Shown here piece after piece: positions 29,003 to 38,732 of a stretch of 64,000 nt of DNA (position 1 is the first letter of the stretch; every line of letters starts with the position of its first letter). This DNA comes from Burkholderiaceae bacterium (lineage in GTDB: Bacteria > Pseudomonadota > Gammaproteobacteria > Burkholderiales > Burkholderiaceae_E). The translations under genes and the position numbers were made by a program. The notes under the pieces are model-generated. The model made no database searches. It saw only the letters and a program-made list of their open reading frames with translations, and had not been told where the DNA came from. The stretch lies in assembly GCA_019635275.1 (NCBI GenBank), contig JAHBZV010000004.1, positions 1 through 64,000 of the forward strand, written 5' to 3'.

Positions 29003-31273
29003 CTACCTGGGCAAGCCCAGCGCGCGCTGTGCGATCAGGCTGCGCTGGATCTCGTTGGTGCCGATGCTGATCACCCACATCAGTGAGTGGCGCAGCTGCT
29101 GCTCGAGCCGGCCGCCCATCGGGGCCCCGGCCGCGTTCGCGGACAGCGTCGCCTGCATGCCGAGGATGTCGAGGGCCGACTCGTGGAATCGCTCCATCAG
29201 CTCGCCGGCGAACACCTTCGTGACAGCCGCTTCCCAGGTCGGCATGTCGCCTCGCGCGAGGATGCGCACGCACTCGAGCGCGAGTTGCCGGCCAGCCTCG
29301 ATCTGCGCCGCGTAGTCGCCGAGCACTTCGCGCACCCGAGGATCGAGCCGCAACGGCTGGCCGTCGACCTCGATCCCGCGAACGGTTTCGCACAGCTCCC
29401 CGAACTGGCGCGCGAGCTTCATCAGGATGCCTGCGCCGACGAAGGCGCGCTCGGTGCCGAGCGACCCGACGAGGATCTCCCAGCCTCGGCCCGGCTCGCC
29501 CACCACCGCGTCGAGCGGGACGCGAACGTCGTCGAAGAACGTGTTGCAGAACTCGCCGTCGTACATCGTCCCGATCGGCCGGCGCGTGATGCCGGGGGTG
29601 TCGACCGGCACGACGAACATGCTGATCCCCGCGTGGGGCGGCTTCGCCGCCGGATCGGTGCGGGCGGCCAGCCACATGTAGTCGCCCCAGTACGTGGTGG
29701 TCCAGATCTTCTGGCCGTTGATGACCCACTCGTCGCCATCGCGCACCGCGGTCGTGCGGATCGAGGCCAGGTCGGATCCCGAGTCGGGCTCGCTGTACCA
29801 CATGCCGTACATCACTTCGCCGCGCAACAGTTCGGGCAGGTATCGCGCCTGTTGCTCGGGGCGGCCGAAGCTCATCCACGCCGCCGCCTGGATCGGCGCG
29901 CCGGCGCGGGGCGCATCGGCGCGATTCATCTCTTCCAGGAACGCCATCCAGTGGTAGGGCGAGCGTTCCAGCCCGCCGAAGCGCGCAGGCCAGGTCAGCC
30001 CGAGCCATCCAGTCTCGCCGAGTTCGCGCGCGAACTGCGGGTCATGGTCGCGGTGCGCGTGCTCGGAGGCCTGGTACCGCTCCCGGCGCTCCGGCGGCCA
30101 GTGCTCGGCCAACCACGACCGCACCTCTCGGCGAAACGCATGGGCCGCCGCCCCGAGGTCGAGCTCGGGAAACTCCAGCGGCGTCTCGCCGAGATACCGC
30201 TCGGCGAGCGCCTCGCGCGCGGCCCGCGCTCCGCCGTGCCGCGTCACGTCGAGGTGCACCCGCCTGAAATGGCGAGGAGCCTCGTGGTCCTCGGCGTAGC
30301 CGATCGCGCCGAACGCATGGTGGTTTTCCAGCGAGACCCGCCGCAACGACGGGCCCGCGTACGCACAAGTGGCCGCGGCGAAGCTACGCCACTGCCCGGC
30401 ATGACGGTCGCAGTGGGCGGCGGCATTGTCGAGACTCGCGTGCACGGCCCGCAATCCGATCAGGTTGTCGGCGAGCTTGTGCTGGATCGCCTGGAAGCGG
30501 CCGATCGGCTGGCCGAATTGCCGGCGATCCTTCGCATACTGCACGACGAGCTCGAACGCGCGATCCGCCGCACCCCACGCGCGCGCCACGTGGGCCAGGC
30601 GCGAGATCCGGAGCAGGTCGCCGACGAGCGCCCGATCGATCGCCACGACGACTGCCGGCGCGTCCTGCAGGTCGATGCGGCAGAGCCCGTCCATCCCCAT
30701 TGCGCGGGTCGGCGTGACTGTCACGCCCTGCGCCTGGGCTTCGACGAAGGCCAATGCCGGCCCGTCGTGCGCCACGGCGACGAAGTGGGTCGCCGCGGCC
30801 GCCCCTTCGACGAAGTTCAGCCGTCCGGACACCGCTCCGCGGGCGATCGACACCGCGCCGACTGCGCGGTCGGGATCGGCCGCGCCGAACGACAGGCACG
30901 CGTAGGCGTCGCCACGATGCACGTCGGCGAGCAGCCGCGCCACGGCCTCGGGCGGGTCGCGGCGCTCCCCGAAGGCCAGGTTCAGCAGACCCGCGTCGAT
31001 CAGCGGCGCCGGGCACGCCGCGCGGCCGAGTTCCTGCAGGACGACCACCAGCTCGCGCACCCCGCCCTCGGCCGGCTCGGCGCCGAGCGCCGCGAGGCCC
31101 TGCCCGGCGAGTTGGCGCCAGATGCGGCGCAACGCGGCCGGTTGCGCGCCCCGCTCGACCGCGCCCACAACCGGCCAGGCCTGCGCGAGGAAGCCGCGGA
31201 CCGACTCCCGCAGCAGGCGCCGCTCCTCGTCGCCGGGCAGTGCCGTCTCGAGCGCTTCCGGTGCGTCGGTCAT
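29003..31273 (-). CDS. double-headed acyl-CoA dehydrogenase fusion
   Basis: A 756-residue protein made of two acyl-CoA dehydrogenase domains in tandem. Residues about 1-345 form the first, more divergent, unit, including YAKDRRQFGQPIGRFQAIQH. Residues about 375-756 form the second, with YSEPDSGSDLASIRTTA, DEWVINGQKIWTTTYWGDYM and the C-terminal GTNEIQRSLIAQRALGLPR. The family oxidises acyl-CoA to enoyl-CoA using FAD. Fusion of two units mimics heteromeric dehydrogenases such as those of steroid side-chain degradation, where one subunit is often catalytically incomplete. Whether the first half is active is unclear. Confidence 0.88.
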   Translation of the reverse strand: MTDAPEALETALPGDEERRLLRESVRGFLAQAWPVVGAVERGAQPAALRRIWRQLAGQGLAALGAEPAEGGVRELVVVLQELGRAACPAPLIDAGLLNLAFGERRDPPEAVARLLADVHRGDAYACLSFGAADPDRAVGAVSIARGAVSGRLNFVEGAAAATHFVAVAHDGPALAFVEAQAQGVTVTPTRAMGMDGLCRIDLQDAPAVVVAIDRALVGDLLRISRLAHVARAWGAADRAFELVVQYAKDRRQFGQPIGRFQAIQHKLADNLIGLRAVHASLDNAAAHCDRHAGQWRSFAAATCAYAGPSLRRVSLENHHAFGAIGYAEDHEAPRHFRRVHLDVTRHGGARAAREALAERYLGETPLEFPELDLGAAAHAFRREVRSWLAEHWPPERRERYQASEHAHRDHDPQFARELGETGWLGLTWPARFGGLERSPYHWMAFLEEMNRADAPRAGAPIQAAAWMSFGRPEQQARYLPELLRGEVMYGMWYSEPDSGSDLASIRTTAVRDGDEWVINGQKIWTTTYWGDYMWLAARTDPAAKPPHAGISMFVVPVDTPGITRRPIGTMYDGEFCNTFFDDVRVPLDAVVGEPGRGWEILVGSLGTERAFVGAGILMKLARQFGELCETVRGIEVDGQPLRLDPRVREVLGDYAAQIEAGRQLALECVRILARGDMPTWEAAVTKVFAGELMERFHESALDILGMQATLSANAAGAPMGGRLEQQLRHSLMWVISIGTNEIQRSLIAQRALGLPR

Positions 31274-31316
31274 CGCAGTCGTCGATCGTGCCGGACCCTG
31301 GGTGGAGCCCGCCCGG

Positions 31317-32288
31317 TCACTCGACCTTGATGCCGGACTCGCGAATCACCGTGCCCCAGCGCTTGACCTCGGCCGCGATGCGCTCGCGCAGCTCGTCGGG
31401 GGTGCTCGAGACCGCGACGAGCCCGAACGTGTTCAGCCGCTTCTGCAGGTCGGGCATGGCCAACGCCTTGTTCAGCGCCCGGTTCAATTTCGCGATGACT
31501 TCCGGCGGGGTACCGGCCGGCGCGAGCAGCGCGAACCACGACTCGGCCTGATAGCCGGGGAGGACCGACGCGACGGTCGGCGTGCCCGGATAGAGCGACG
31601 ACTCGGTGGCCGTGCCGACGCCCAGCAGCTTGAGCTTGCCGGCGGCGATCTGGCTGTTCATCGCCGACGACGGCGACGTGATGAGCAGCTTCGTTTCGCC
31701 TGCCAGCACCGCGTTCAGCGTCGGCGCCTGGCCCTTGTACGGCACGTGCACCAGCTGCAGCCCCGCGGCCCGCAGGAACAGTTCGGTCGACAGGTGACCG
31801 AACGAGCCGGGCCCGGCCGTCGCATACTCGAGCTTGCCCGGGTTCTTCTTCGAGTAGTCGATGAAGCCCTTCAGGTCGCTGACCGGCACTTCGCCGTTGA
31901 CGACGACGAGCATCGGCGAGGACGCGACCATCCCGATCGGCGCAAAGCTCCGGATGCCGTCGTAGCCCGGGTCCTTCTGCATGACCGGCGTCACGGCGAC
32001 GTTGCCGTTGTTGACGAAGACGACGGTGTAGCCGTCGGGCGCCGCGTTCGCCGTGTCCTTCATCGCGATCGAGCCGCCGGCGCCGGCCTTGTTGTCGACG
32101 ACGACCGTCTGCCCGAGGTCTTCCGACATCGGCCCCTGCAGTGCCCGCGCCATGATGTCGGTGGTGCCGCCCGGGGCGTACGGCACGACGAGCCTGATCG
32201 GCTTCGACGGGAAGGCCTGCTGCGCCCCCGCGCTCGCCGCAACGGCGCAGAACAGGGCCGCAGTCAGGTAACGGGTGAGTCTCTTCAT
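31317..32288 (-). CDS. Bug-family (TctC-like) periplasmic solute receptor
   Basis: A 323-residue receptor with a signal peptide (residues about 1-23, ending AGAQQ). The diagnostic PSKPIRLVVPYAPGGTTDI motif follows, with the GAGGSIAM segment in first-domain ligand binding. Bug proteins are greatly expanded in Burkholderiales and bind carboxylates. The membrane partners are not nearby, which is common. It sits between two acyl-CoA dehydrogenase genes on the same strand, so its ligand is probably the acid degraded by this cluster. Confidence 0.9.
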   Translation of the reverse strand: MKRLTRYLTAALFCAVAASAGAQQAFPSKPIRLVVPYAPGGTTDIMARALQGPMSEDLGQTVVVDNKAGAGGSIAMKDTANAAPDGYTVVFVNNGNVAVTPVMQKDPGYDGIRSFAPIGMVASSPMLVVVNGEVPVSDLKGFIDYSKKNPGKLEYATAGPGSFGHLSTELFLRAAGLQLVHVPYKGQAPTLNAVLAGETKLLITSPSSAMNSQIAAGKLKLLGVGTATESSLYPGTPTVASVLPGYQAESWFALLAPAGTPPEVIAKLNRALNKALAMPDLQKRLNTFGLVAVSSTPDELRERIAAEVKRWGTVIRESGIKVE

Positions 32289-32321
32289 GATTTCTCCTCC
32301 TGGGTTGAGCCGGTCTGCGAC

Positions 32322-33461
32322 CTACGCGAGCAGGTGCCGGGCGATGACGAGCCGCTGGATCTGGTTGGTGCCCTCGAAGATCTGGGCGAGCTTGGCGTCG
32401 CGCATCATGCGCTCCACCGGGTAGTCCTTCGTGTAGCCGTAGCCGCCGAAAACCTGTACGGCGTCGGTGGTCACGCGCATCGCCATGTCGCTGGCGAAGC
32501 ACTTCGCCATGCTCGCGAGCACGTTCAGGCGATCCCAGTCTCCCTCGTCGCCGGCACGCGCGCACTCGTAGACCAGGGCGCGCGAGGCCTCGATCTGCAT
32601 GACCATGTCGGCGAGCATGAACTGGATGGCCTGGAACTCGCCGATGCTGCGCCTGAACTGCTTGCGCTCCTTGGCATAGGCGATCGACGCATCGAGCGCA
32701 CCCTGCGCGAGACCGACCGACTGCGCGCCGATCGTCGGCCGGTTCAGGTCGAGCGCGCGCATCGATGCCTTGAATCCCTTGCCTTCCTCGCCGATCAGGT
32801 ACTCCGCCGGCACCCGCACGTTGTCGAGGAAGATCGGCGTGTTCGGCGCGCCGCGCCAACCCATCTTGCGCTCGTGCCGGCCGAAGGAGACGCCCTTCAT
32901 CTTCTTCGGCTCGATCACGAATGCGCTGATCCCTTCGGCGCCGTGCTCGCCCGAGGTGCGCGCCATCACCACGACGTACTCGGCCTCGACCCCGTAGCTG
33001 CACCACTGCTTGCGGCCGTTGAGGACGTAACTGTCGCCGTCGCGGACGGCCCGGGTCGTCATCGCGCTGACGTCGGAACCGGCCTGCGGCTCGGAGATGG
33101 CGATCGCGGTCACGACGCCGCCCTTCGCGACGATCGGCAGGAAGTGCCGGCGCTGCTCCTCGGACCCGAAGTGCAGCAGCGGCATGATGAACATCGTGTT
33201 CAGCCCGGCGATCGAGCCGCACGCCGGCGAGACGCGCGAGATCTCCTCGCGCGCGATGCACATCATCGTGAGATTGCCGTCCGGCCCGCCGTATCGCTCG
33301 GGCACCCAGAGCTGCATCAGCCCCATTTCGCCGAACAGCTTCACGAGCTCGGTGGGAAAGCGGTCGGTCTCGTCGATCTCGGCCGCGATCGGCGCGACGT
33401 GCCGCTCCACCATGCGGCGGATGCTGTCGCGAAACGCGACCTGCTCTTCGGTGAACTTCAT
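32322..33461 (-). CDS. acyl-CoA dehydrogenase
   Basis: A 379-residue FAD enzyme. It has [19 protein letters not shown] at the N-terminus, [18 protein letters not shown] in the FAD-binding middle domain, the [20 protein letters not shown] helix and [20 protein letters not shown] near the C-terminus. It ends with the [16 protein letters not shown] signature. Length is standard for short-chain members. The ATG at 33461 was chosen because upstream sequence has no family similarity and holds the promoter. Confidence 0.93.
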   Translation of the reverse strand: MKFTEEQVAFRDSIRRMVERHVAPIAAEIDETDRFPTELVKLFGEMGLMQLWVPERYGGPDGNLTMMCIAREEISRVSPACGSIAGLNTMFIMPLLHFGSEEQRRHFLPIVAKGGVVTAIAISEPQAGSDVSAMTTRAVRDGDSYVLNGRKQWCSYGVEAEYVVVMARTSGEHGAEGISAFVIEPKKMKGVSFGRHERKMGWRGAPNTPIFLDNVRVPAEYLIGEEGKGFKASMRALDLNRPTIGAQSVGLAQGALDASIAYAKERKQFRRSIGEFQAIQFMLADMVMQIEASRALVYECARAGDEGDWDRLNVLASMAKCFASDMAMRVTTDAVQVFGGYGYTKDYPVERMMRDAKLAQIFEGTNQIQRLVIARHLLA

Positions 33462-33564
33462 CGATCCTGCTCCGGGGGCGGCGCGGTCGTCGGGCACCGG
33501 GCCTGCGTGAATGTCTGCGGAATGTCCGCGCGAACGGGTCTTGTGCTCAATGGATCTCCCATTC

Positions 33565-33593
33565 ATACTATTCAACGTCAATTCCGATGTCAA
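33565..33593 (-). promoter_or_regulatory. promoter of the acyl-CoA dehydrogenase operon
   Basis: On the minus strand a consensus TTGACA -35 (33588-33593) is followed by a 17-bp spacer and a TAGTAT -10 (33565-33570), in an AT-rich island. The predicted leader is about 95 nt. A repeated TTGAC lies in the spacer. The divergent hydratase/GntR pair starts just beyond, so this is the natural place for the GntR regulator to act. Confidence 0.6.
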
Positions 33594-33607
33594 CAGAGGA
33601 TCAACCG

Positions 33608-34411
33608 ATGGACTACTCCCGCTACGAGTGCCTGGAGATCGTCAAGGCCGATCGCGTGGCGACCGTCACGCTGAATCGCCCCGAGACGGGCAACCGCATC
33701 GAGCACCGCTTCCACGTCGAGTTGCAGGACGTCTGGGCCGACCTGGCGCGCGACGACGAGGTCAACGCGATCCTGCTCACCGGCTCCGGCAAGTACTTCA
33801 GCGTCGGCGGCAACGTCAAGGGCATGCAGGACCGGCCCGGCGGCGACGTCTTCGAGGAAGGCGCGATGCTCGAGCCCAGCGGCGGCCGGCGCATCGTGCA
33901 GAACATCCTCGACTGCGAGAAGCCGATCGTCTGCGCGATCAACGGCGACTGCATCGGCCTGGCAGCCACGGTGGCGCTGCTGTGCGACGTCACGGTCGCC
34001 GCGCAGGCCGCCCGCATCGGGGACCCGCACGTCAAGATCGGCCTGGTGGCCGGCGACGGCGGCGCCGTGATCTGGCCGATGCTCGTGGGCCCGAACCGGG
34101 CAAAGGAGTTCCTGATGCGCGGCAACCTGATCGGCGCGGTCGAAGCCGAGCGCATCGGGCTTGTAAACTACGCGCTGCCGGCGGACGAGGTGCTGCCCCG
34201 GGCACGGGCGCTCGCGCAGGAACTCGCCGATGGCGCTCCCTGGGCGATTCGCTGGACGAAGCTGGCGATCAACAAGGCCATCAAGGACCAGTTCAACCTG
34301 ATCATGGACGCTTCCTACGCGCTCGAGATGTGCACCTTCCAGACCAGCGATCATCGCGAGGCGGTCCGCGCCTTCGTCGAGAAGCGCAAGCCGAAGTTCA
34401 CGGGCCGCTGA
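33608..34411 (+). CDS. enoyl-CoA hydratase/isomerase family protein
   Basis: A crotonase-fold enzyme of 267 residues that would hydrate the enoyl-CoA made by the neighbouring dehydrogenases. The oxyanion-hole segments [15 protein letters not shown] and [17 protein letters not shown] are clear. At the position of the usual catalytic Glu in PEV, this protein has [14 protein letters not shown], a variant seen in a subgroup of the family, so its exact reaction is uncertain. The ATG at 33608 follows an AGAGGA site; the ATG at 33587 lies inside the divergent promoter. Confidence 0.88.
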   Translation: MDYSRYECLEIVKADRVATVTLNRPETGNRIEHRFHVELQDVWADLARDDEVNAILLTGSGKYFSVGGNVKGMQDRPGGDVFEEGAMLEPSGGRRIVQNILDCEKPIVCAINGDCIGLAATVALLCDVTVAAQAARIGDPHVKIGLVAGDGGAVIWPMLVGPNRAKEFLMRGNLIGAVEAERIGLVNYALPADEVLPRARALAQELADGAPWAIRWTKLAINKAIKDQFNLIMDASYALEMCTFQTSDHREAVRAFVEKRKPKFTGR

Positions 34412-34412
34412 G

Positions 34413-35219
34413 ATGACTGCCCCGTCGCGCCGGATCGCCTTCGAGCCCATCCGGCCACGCCGCGCCTTCGAGGAGATCTGCGAGCGCATACGCGATCAAC
34501 TCGCGGCCGGGGCGCTGGCACCCGGCGACAAGCTCCCGGCGGAACGCGAACTGGCGCTGCAGCTCGGCGTGGGCCGCAACGCGGTGCGCGAGGCGCTGCA
34601 CACGCTGGAGCGCGCCGGGATCGTCGAGTTGCGCAAGGGCGCCAAGGGCGGCGCCTTCATCCGCCAGGGCGACCCGGGCAGCATCACGCAGGTCGTCCAG
34701 GACATGATGCACCTCGGGTCGATCTCGATGGACGAGCTCACCGAGGCGCGGCTGCACATTCAGGACGCGGTCGTGCGACTCGCCTGCGAGCGGGCGACGC
34801 GGGCCGATCTCGCTGCGCTGGCGGCGAACATCGACGCCACCGAGGAGGCGACGCGCTCGGGCGACTACATCGCCCGCATCGAGTGTTCCAGGGAGTTCTA
34901 TCGGCTTCTCGCCGCAGCGAGCCACAATGCGGCGCTGTGCCTGATCGTCGACTCGCTCACCGACATCCTGATGGGCTACCTGCGCGCCCGGGTGTCGGCC
35001 GGTGCGCGCACGAAGCGCGACCTCATCCAGGCCCGCAGGCGATTCCTGGCCCTGCTCTCCTCGCGCGACGCCGATGCGGCGGTGCGCGAAATGCGCGCGC
35101 ATCTGCGCAGCGTGCATCGATTGCTGACGGTGGACGGGGGCGAAGCGGCGGCCCCCGTGGGCGCGGAGTCGAGCGCGTCCAGGACAGGACCCCGTCGCCG
35201 GGATCGGGCGGTCGCCTGA
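34413..35219 (+). CDS. GntR/FadR-type transcriptional regulator (FCD domain)
   Basis: A 268-residue regulator. The N-terminal winged helix-turn-helix (LAPGDKLPAERELALQLGVG and NAVREALHTLERAGIVELR, residues about 30-75) is followed by an all-helical FCD ligand-binding domain with metal-site residues in ECSREFYRLLAAASHN. Such regulators sense acyl-CoAs or organic acids. It is translated 1 nt after the hydratase and most likely controls the divergent catabolic operons. Confidence 0.9.
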   Translation: MTAPSRRIAFEPIRPRRAFEEICERIRDQLAAGALAPGDKLPAERELALQLGVGRNAVREALHTLERAGIVELRKGAKGGAFIRQGDPGSITQVVQDMMHLGSISMDELTEARLHIQDAVVRLACERATRADLAALAANIDATEEATRSGDYIARIECSREFYRLLAAASHNAALCLIVDSLTDILMGYLRARVSAGARTKRDLIQARRRFLALLSSRDADAAVREMRAHLRSVHRLLTVDGGEAAAPVGAESSASRTGPRRRDRAVA

Positions 35220-35320
35220 ACCGCTGCAGGTCGTCGCTCGACCCCCGCCGGAGACTTGGCACGGCCAGCGCTCCGGAGGATACTTTTCTTCCCCTCGGCT
35301 CGTGTGTTCAGGTGGTCGCC

Positions 35321-35686
35321 ATGACGAGCATCCAGCAAGCATTCCAGCCCATCGAACGGGAACCCGCCGCTCCGGGCTTCCCGCACGCGCCGCCCGACTG
35401 GACGCGCGAGACGGCACTGAAGATCGCGCAGCAGGAGCACCTGACGCTCGGCGACGACCACTGGGCCGTCGTGCGCGGGCTTCAGGAGTTCTTCGCGCGC
35501 CACGAGGACGGCGTGACCAACCTGCGCGAGCTGCACGACGCGCTGGAGGAGAAGTTCCACCACAAGGGCGGCGTCAAGTACCTCTACACGTTGCTGCCCG
35601 GCGGGCCGATCGCGCAGGGCTGCCGGCTGGCCGGGCTCGAGCCGCCGGCTGGCGCCGTCGACCGGGGCTTCGGGAGCGTCGCGTAG
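35321..35686 (+). CDS. DsrC/TusE-like sulfur-carrier protein, CysA-only variant
   Basis: A 121-residue protein with the DsrC fold signature: TLGDDHWAVVRGLQEFF, HKGGVKYLYTLLPGGPIAQ and a C-terminal arm QGCRLAGLEPPAGAV. Relatives carry sulfur on a penultimate cysteine in PTGCV (CysB); here that position is Ala. The arm extends seven residues further (DRGFGSVA), while the upstream cysteine (QGC, CysA) is kept. TusE needs CysB, so it is unlikely to act in tRNA thiolation in the usual way. There is no dsr cluster nearby. A regulatory or alternative redox role is possible. Confidence 0.82.
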   Translation: MTSIQQAFQPIEREPAAPGFPHAPPDWTRETALKIAQQEHLTLGDDHWAVVRGLQEFFARHEDGVTNLRELHDALEEKFHHKGGVKYLYTLLPGGPIAQGCRLAGLEPPAGAVDRGFGSVA

Positions 35687-35710
35687 CGCGCTCGGCGATC
35701 CGGCTTCCGG

Positions 35711-37726
35711 TCAGGCCGCCTCCGGAACCGCGGCGCCGAGCGACTTCCCGATCCGCTCGTTGTCCTCCTTGAGCTGCCCGACCCGCTGGTCGATGCCCGA
35801 CAGCGACGACTCGGCCGCCTGCAGCTCGCGCACCATCTGCAGCCGCACCGCGCCCTCGTCGCCGCCGGCGGCGAGCGCGCCGATGTTCTTGCGCAGGTGC
35901 TCCTGCCGCACGATCAGGCGCTTGCGCTCGGCCTCGAGCGCCTCGATCCGGCTCGAGTTCTCCTCGACGCGCGCGAGCTGCGCACGCAGCGCCTCGAGCG
36001 CCTCGCGCGTCTTCGCGGTGAGCCCGCTCGCCTTCAGGAACTCGGCCACCTGATACAGGTTCAGGCGCGCGAGATCCAGGTTGCGCTCGATCAGCCGGCG
36101 CGATCGCACCTCGAAGCGCGTGGTCGCCCCGGGCGGGCAGGCGACCTCCCAGCGATACACGCCGTCTCCGTGCGTCGCGGGCTCCGGCGTATCGGAGAGT
36201 TCACCCGGCAGCGACTCGACCGCGCGCTCGATCGTCACCGTCTGCGCCGTGCCGGTGCGATTGACCAGCTCGTAGGCGTGGCGGCGAACGTCGGACACTT
36301 CCTGGTGCAGCAGCCCGTCTCCGATCCTCAGGGCCTGCGACTCGGTGCTGCGATCGCTGTCGACGCGCACGTCGATGCCCAGCTCGACCGCATAAGGCAG
36401 GTACAGGCTGCCGTCCTTGCCGGTGAACGGCACGATCGCCTCGCCGCGATAGCGCCCGTCCTCGACCAGCGTCGCGGGCCCGCGCTCGAGCACCAGCCCC
36501 GACGCGTTGGCGCAGCGCAGCGCCGCCACCGGGTGGCCCAGGTGTTTCGTCTCGTTGAACAGCAGCTCGCGGCGGTAGTCGAGCTTCGCCTGCAGGATCG
36601 GCACCAGCGCGCTCGAACCGCGCGGAATCGAGACCGGGCGCAGCACGTCGTAGGCGAAGGTCTCGCGCTGGTCGGCGGTGGCGCTGGCGGGCTCGGCGGA
36701 CTCGAGTTCGCGGATCGAGGCCAGGCGCGCCATCGCGGCCCGGCCGGCGTTCGACGAGAGGCGATCGGGAGGTGGAAGCGAGTACATCACGCTGCGATCG
36801 ACCGGCTCGGCGGCGTCGAAGGCGATGTCTTCGTCGCCGTGGGACGCCAGCATCCCGGGCCTGGCCCGGAACTCGACCGGCCCCGCCGCGACGCGCGCCT
36901 CGTCCTCGACGCGCCGGCGCTCGGGCACCCGCGACGTCTTCAGGTCATAGACGAACGAGATCGGCTGGCCGGCGACCAGTGATACCTCGACGTTCTCGAG
37001 GTCTTCGTCGAATCGGTTGTCGACCAGGCCCCAGCCCTGCAGCAGCAGCTTGCCTGCGTCGGGCGCTGCGTCCCCTTCGGCAGCGTGCGTGCCGTCGCCG
37101 GATTCGGCAATCACCCGGTAGCTGACCCGCCAGGTCGGCGCCGGCACCAGGTACGACACGGCGAGGTCGTGCTCGCCGGGCGTGAGACGCAGCGCCACCG
37201 ACTGCGCGCCGTCCGAGCGCTTGCCGGCGTCGAGAAAGCGTTCGAGGTCCTCCCCGATGCGCGCCTCGAGCGGCACGATCTGCACCAGGTCGGCGGCCGG
37301 CACCGCCTGCACCGCGCCGGACTGCTCGTCGAGCAGCATCAGCGTGGCGCCCTTCAGCCGCCGGCGCTCCTTCGCGTACTGCACGCCGGTGACCCGCCCC
37401 TCGACCGGCGCGCTGCGCCCGGCCAGCTCGGCGCGCACGCGCCAGCCGGTAAGCCGCTCGACGAGATCGAGCAGGCCGCTGCCGGCGCCCAACTCGAGCG
37501 CGTTGCCCTCCTTGCGGGCCGCGGCCGGGATCTGGTAGTCGATGCAGACCACCTGCCCGCCCGAGCGATCGAGCACGGTGAGGCTCTTCAGCGCGTCGTC
37601 GACGTCGTCGTCGCGAAAGCCGAGCTGCAGGGCTTCGCCCTGCACGCGGCCTTCGCGCTCGACCATCGAGACTCCGTGCTTGTAGAAGGTGACGCGGCGG
37701 ATGGGGAGCTGGGCGGGTTGGGGCAT
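35711..37726 (-). CDS. DUF4139 domain-containing protein
   Basis: A 671-residue protein starting MPQPAQLPIRRVTFYKHGVSM. It has an N-terminal beta-rich DUF4140-like part (RRVTFYKHGVSMVEREG) and a DUF4139 core (YLVPAPTWRVSYRVIAE, LLQGWGLVDNRFDEDLENV). The C-terminal region is long and charged, of coiled-coil type (EALRAQLARVEENSSRIEAL). No signal peptide is visible. Family function is unknown, although some members are called mucoidy-inhibitor-like. Converges with the DsrC-like gene. Confidence 0.8.
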   Translation of the reverse strand: MPQPAQLPIRRVTFYKHGVSMVEREGRVQGEALQLGFRDDDVDDALKSLTVLDRSGGQVVCIDYQIPAAARKEGNALELGAGSGLLDLVERLTGWRVRAELAGRSAPVEGRVTGVQYAKERRRLKGATLMLLDEQSGAVQAVPAADLVQIVPLEARIGEDLERFLDAGKRSDGAQSVALRLTPGEHDLAVSYLVPAPTWRVSYRVIAESGDGTHAAEGDAAPDAGKLLLQGWGLVDNRFDEDLENVEVSLVAGQPISFVYDLKTSRVPERRRVEDEARVAAGPVEFRARPGMLASHGDEDIAFDAAEPVDRSVMYSLPPPDRLSSNAGRAAMARLASIRELESAEPASATADQRETFAYDVLRPVSIPRGSSALVPILQAKLDYRRELLFNETKHLGHPVAALRCANASGLVLERGPATLVEDGRYRGEAIVPFTGKDGSLYLPYAVELGIDVRVDSDRSTESQALRIGDGLLHQEVSDVRRHAYELVNRTGTAQTVTIERAVESLPGELSDTPEPATHGDGVYRWEVACPPGATTRFEVRSRRLIERNLDLARLNLYQVAEFLKASGLTAKTREALEALRAQLARVEENSSRIEALEAERKRLIVRQEHLRKNIGALAAGGDEGAVRLQMVRELQAAESSLSGIDQRVGQLKEDNERIGKSLGAAVPEAA

Positions 37727-37859
37727 GCGGGGGTCTCCGGCGAGGGACACGATGGGAACGGGCCAGTGTTGCAGGGGCGGGGCTCATGGCGTGAGCCTGC
37801 CATCGAGGTGCTTGCGCACCGCGCCGAACGAGCTCGACGGGATCATCAGACGACGGCAA

Positions 37860-38732
37860 TCAATTACCACGCAGCGACTTCTCCAGGGAGTCGAGGCGCC
37901 GATACGCTGCCGAGACGTGCTCGTTCGGCCCCTGAATCGCGTACGCATTGCCCAAGCGTCTGCGTGCTTCGGCCAGCCATTTGCGCGCGCCCTGGGCGCC
38001 TTCGATCTCCCGATTCCGCTCGAAGAGATCCATCAATGCCCCCGCCCGAACCGTCAGCAGGATCGCCCGTGCCTGTTCCCCCCAAGGCCATCCCCGCGCA
38101 TCGAGCAGAACGTCTGTCACCACAATCGCCTCTTCGGGGCGCCGTGCGGCACGAAGCAGCGCGGCGCACTGAATCCTGAATCCGATCTCATCGGCCGACC
38201 TCGCTGCCGAGTTCATGCACGTCGAGCTCATGCACGCCGAGAGCCAGTCGCGCATCAAGTCGCAGGCTTGCGTCGTCACGGGCGTGGCGCGCTCGAAGTA
38301 CCCGCGAGCCTCGCGGACCTGGTCGAGTGAAGGAAGTCGTCGATCCGAGAACCATGGGTTCACGATGTCGTAAAGACGAACCGCCTCGGTGTCTGCCGGC
38401 CGCACCCCACCAACGAGTCGACGTTCGTTGAGCATCGCCCGCGCCGCCTCCACGCGTCGTTCGAGGTCCGAGCGTTCCGATTGCACGTCGTCCCAGATGC
38501 CGGAATCGACGGACACGTATAGCGAGCCGTCTTTGAGACCCCGGTAGTGAACCGTTTTCGGGGGAGCCGTATCGCAGGTTAGCGTAACCATCGGTCCGGC
38601 GGTCGCAACGACGCGCCACTCGTGGTGATCATCCGCAAACCCTGAATCGAGCAATCGTGGAACCCGGGAGACCTCGTCGCGTGCGATCCATCGAACCAGT
38701 TGCGCACCGTCGATCTCCTTCTCGTCGCCCAT
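37860..38732 (-). CDS. hypothetical protein, mixed beta then helical repeats
   Basis: A 290-residue protein I do not recognise. The first 85 residues look beta-rich (VVATAGPMVTLTCDTAP, VHYRGLKDGSLYVSVDSG). The rest is helical and resembles TPR-like repeats (SADEIGFRIQCAALLRAAR). There is no signal peptide or membrane helix. A good GAGGTGA ribosome site precedes the ATG. It is the first of several unrecognised genes in the accessory region. Confidence 0.6.
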   Translation of the reverse strand: MGDEKEIDGAQLVRWIARDEVSRVPRLLDSGFADDHHEWRVVATAGPMVTLTCDTAPPKTVHYRGLKDGSLYVSVDSGIWDDVQSERSDLERRVEAARAMLNERRLVGGVRPADTEAVRLYDIVNPWFSDRRLPSLDQVREARGYFERATPVTTQACDLMRDWLSACMSSTCMNSAARSADEIGFRIQCAALLRAARRPEEAIVVTDVLLDARGWPWGEQARAILLTVRAGALMDLFERNREIEGAQGARKWLAEARRRLGNAYAIQGPNEHVSAAYRRLDSLEKSLRGN

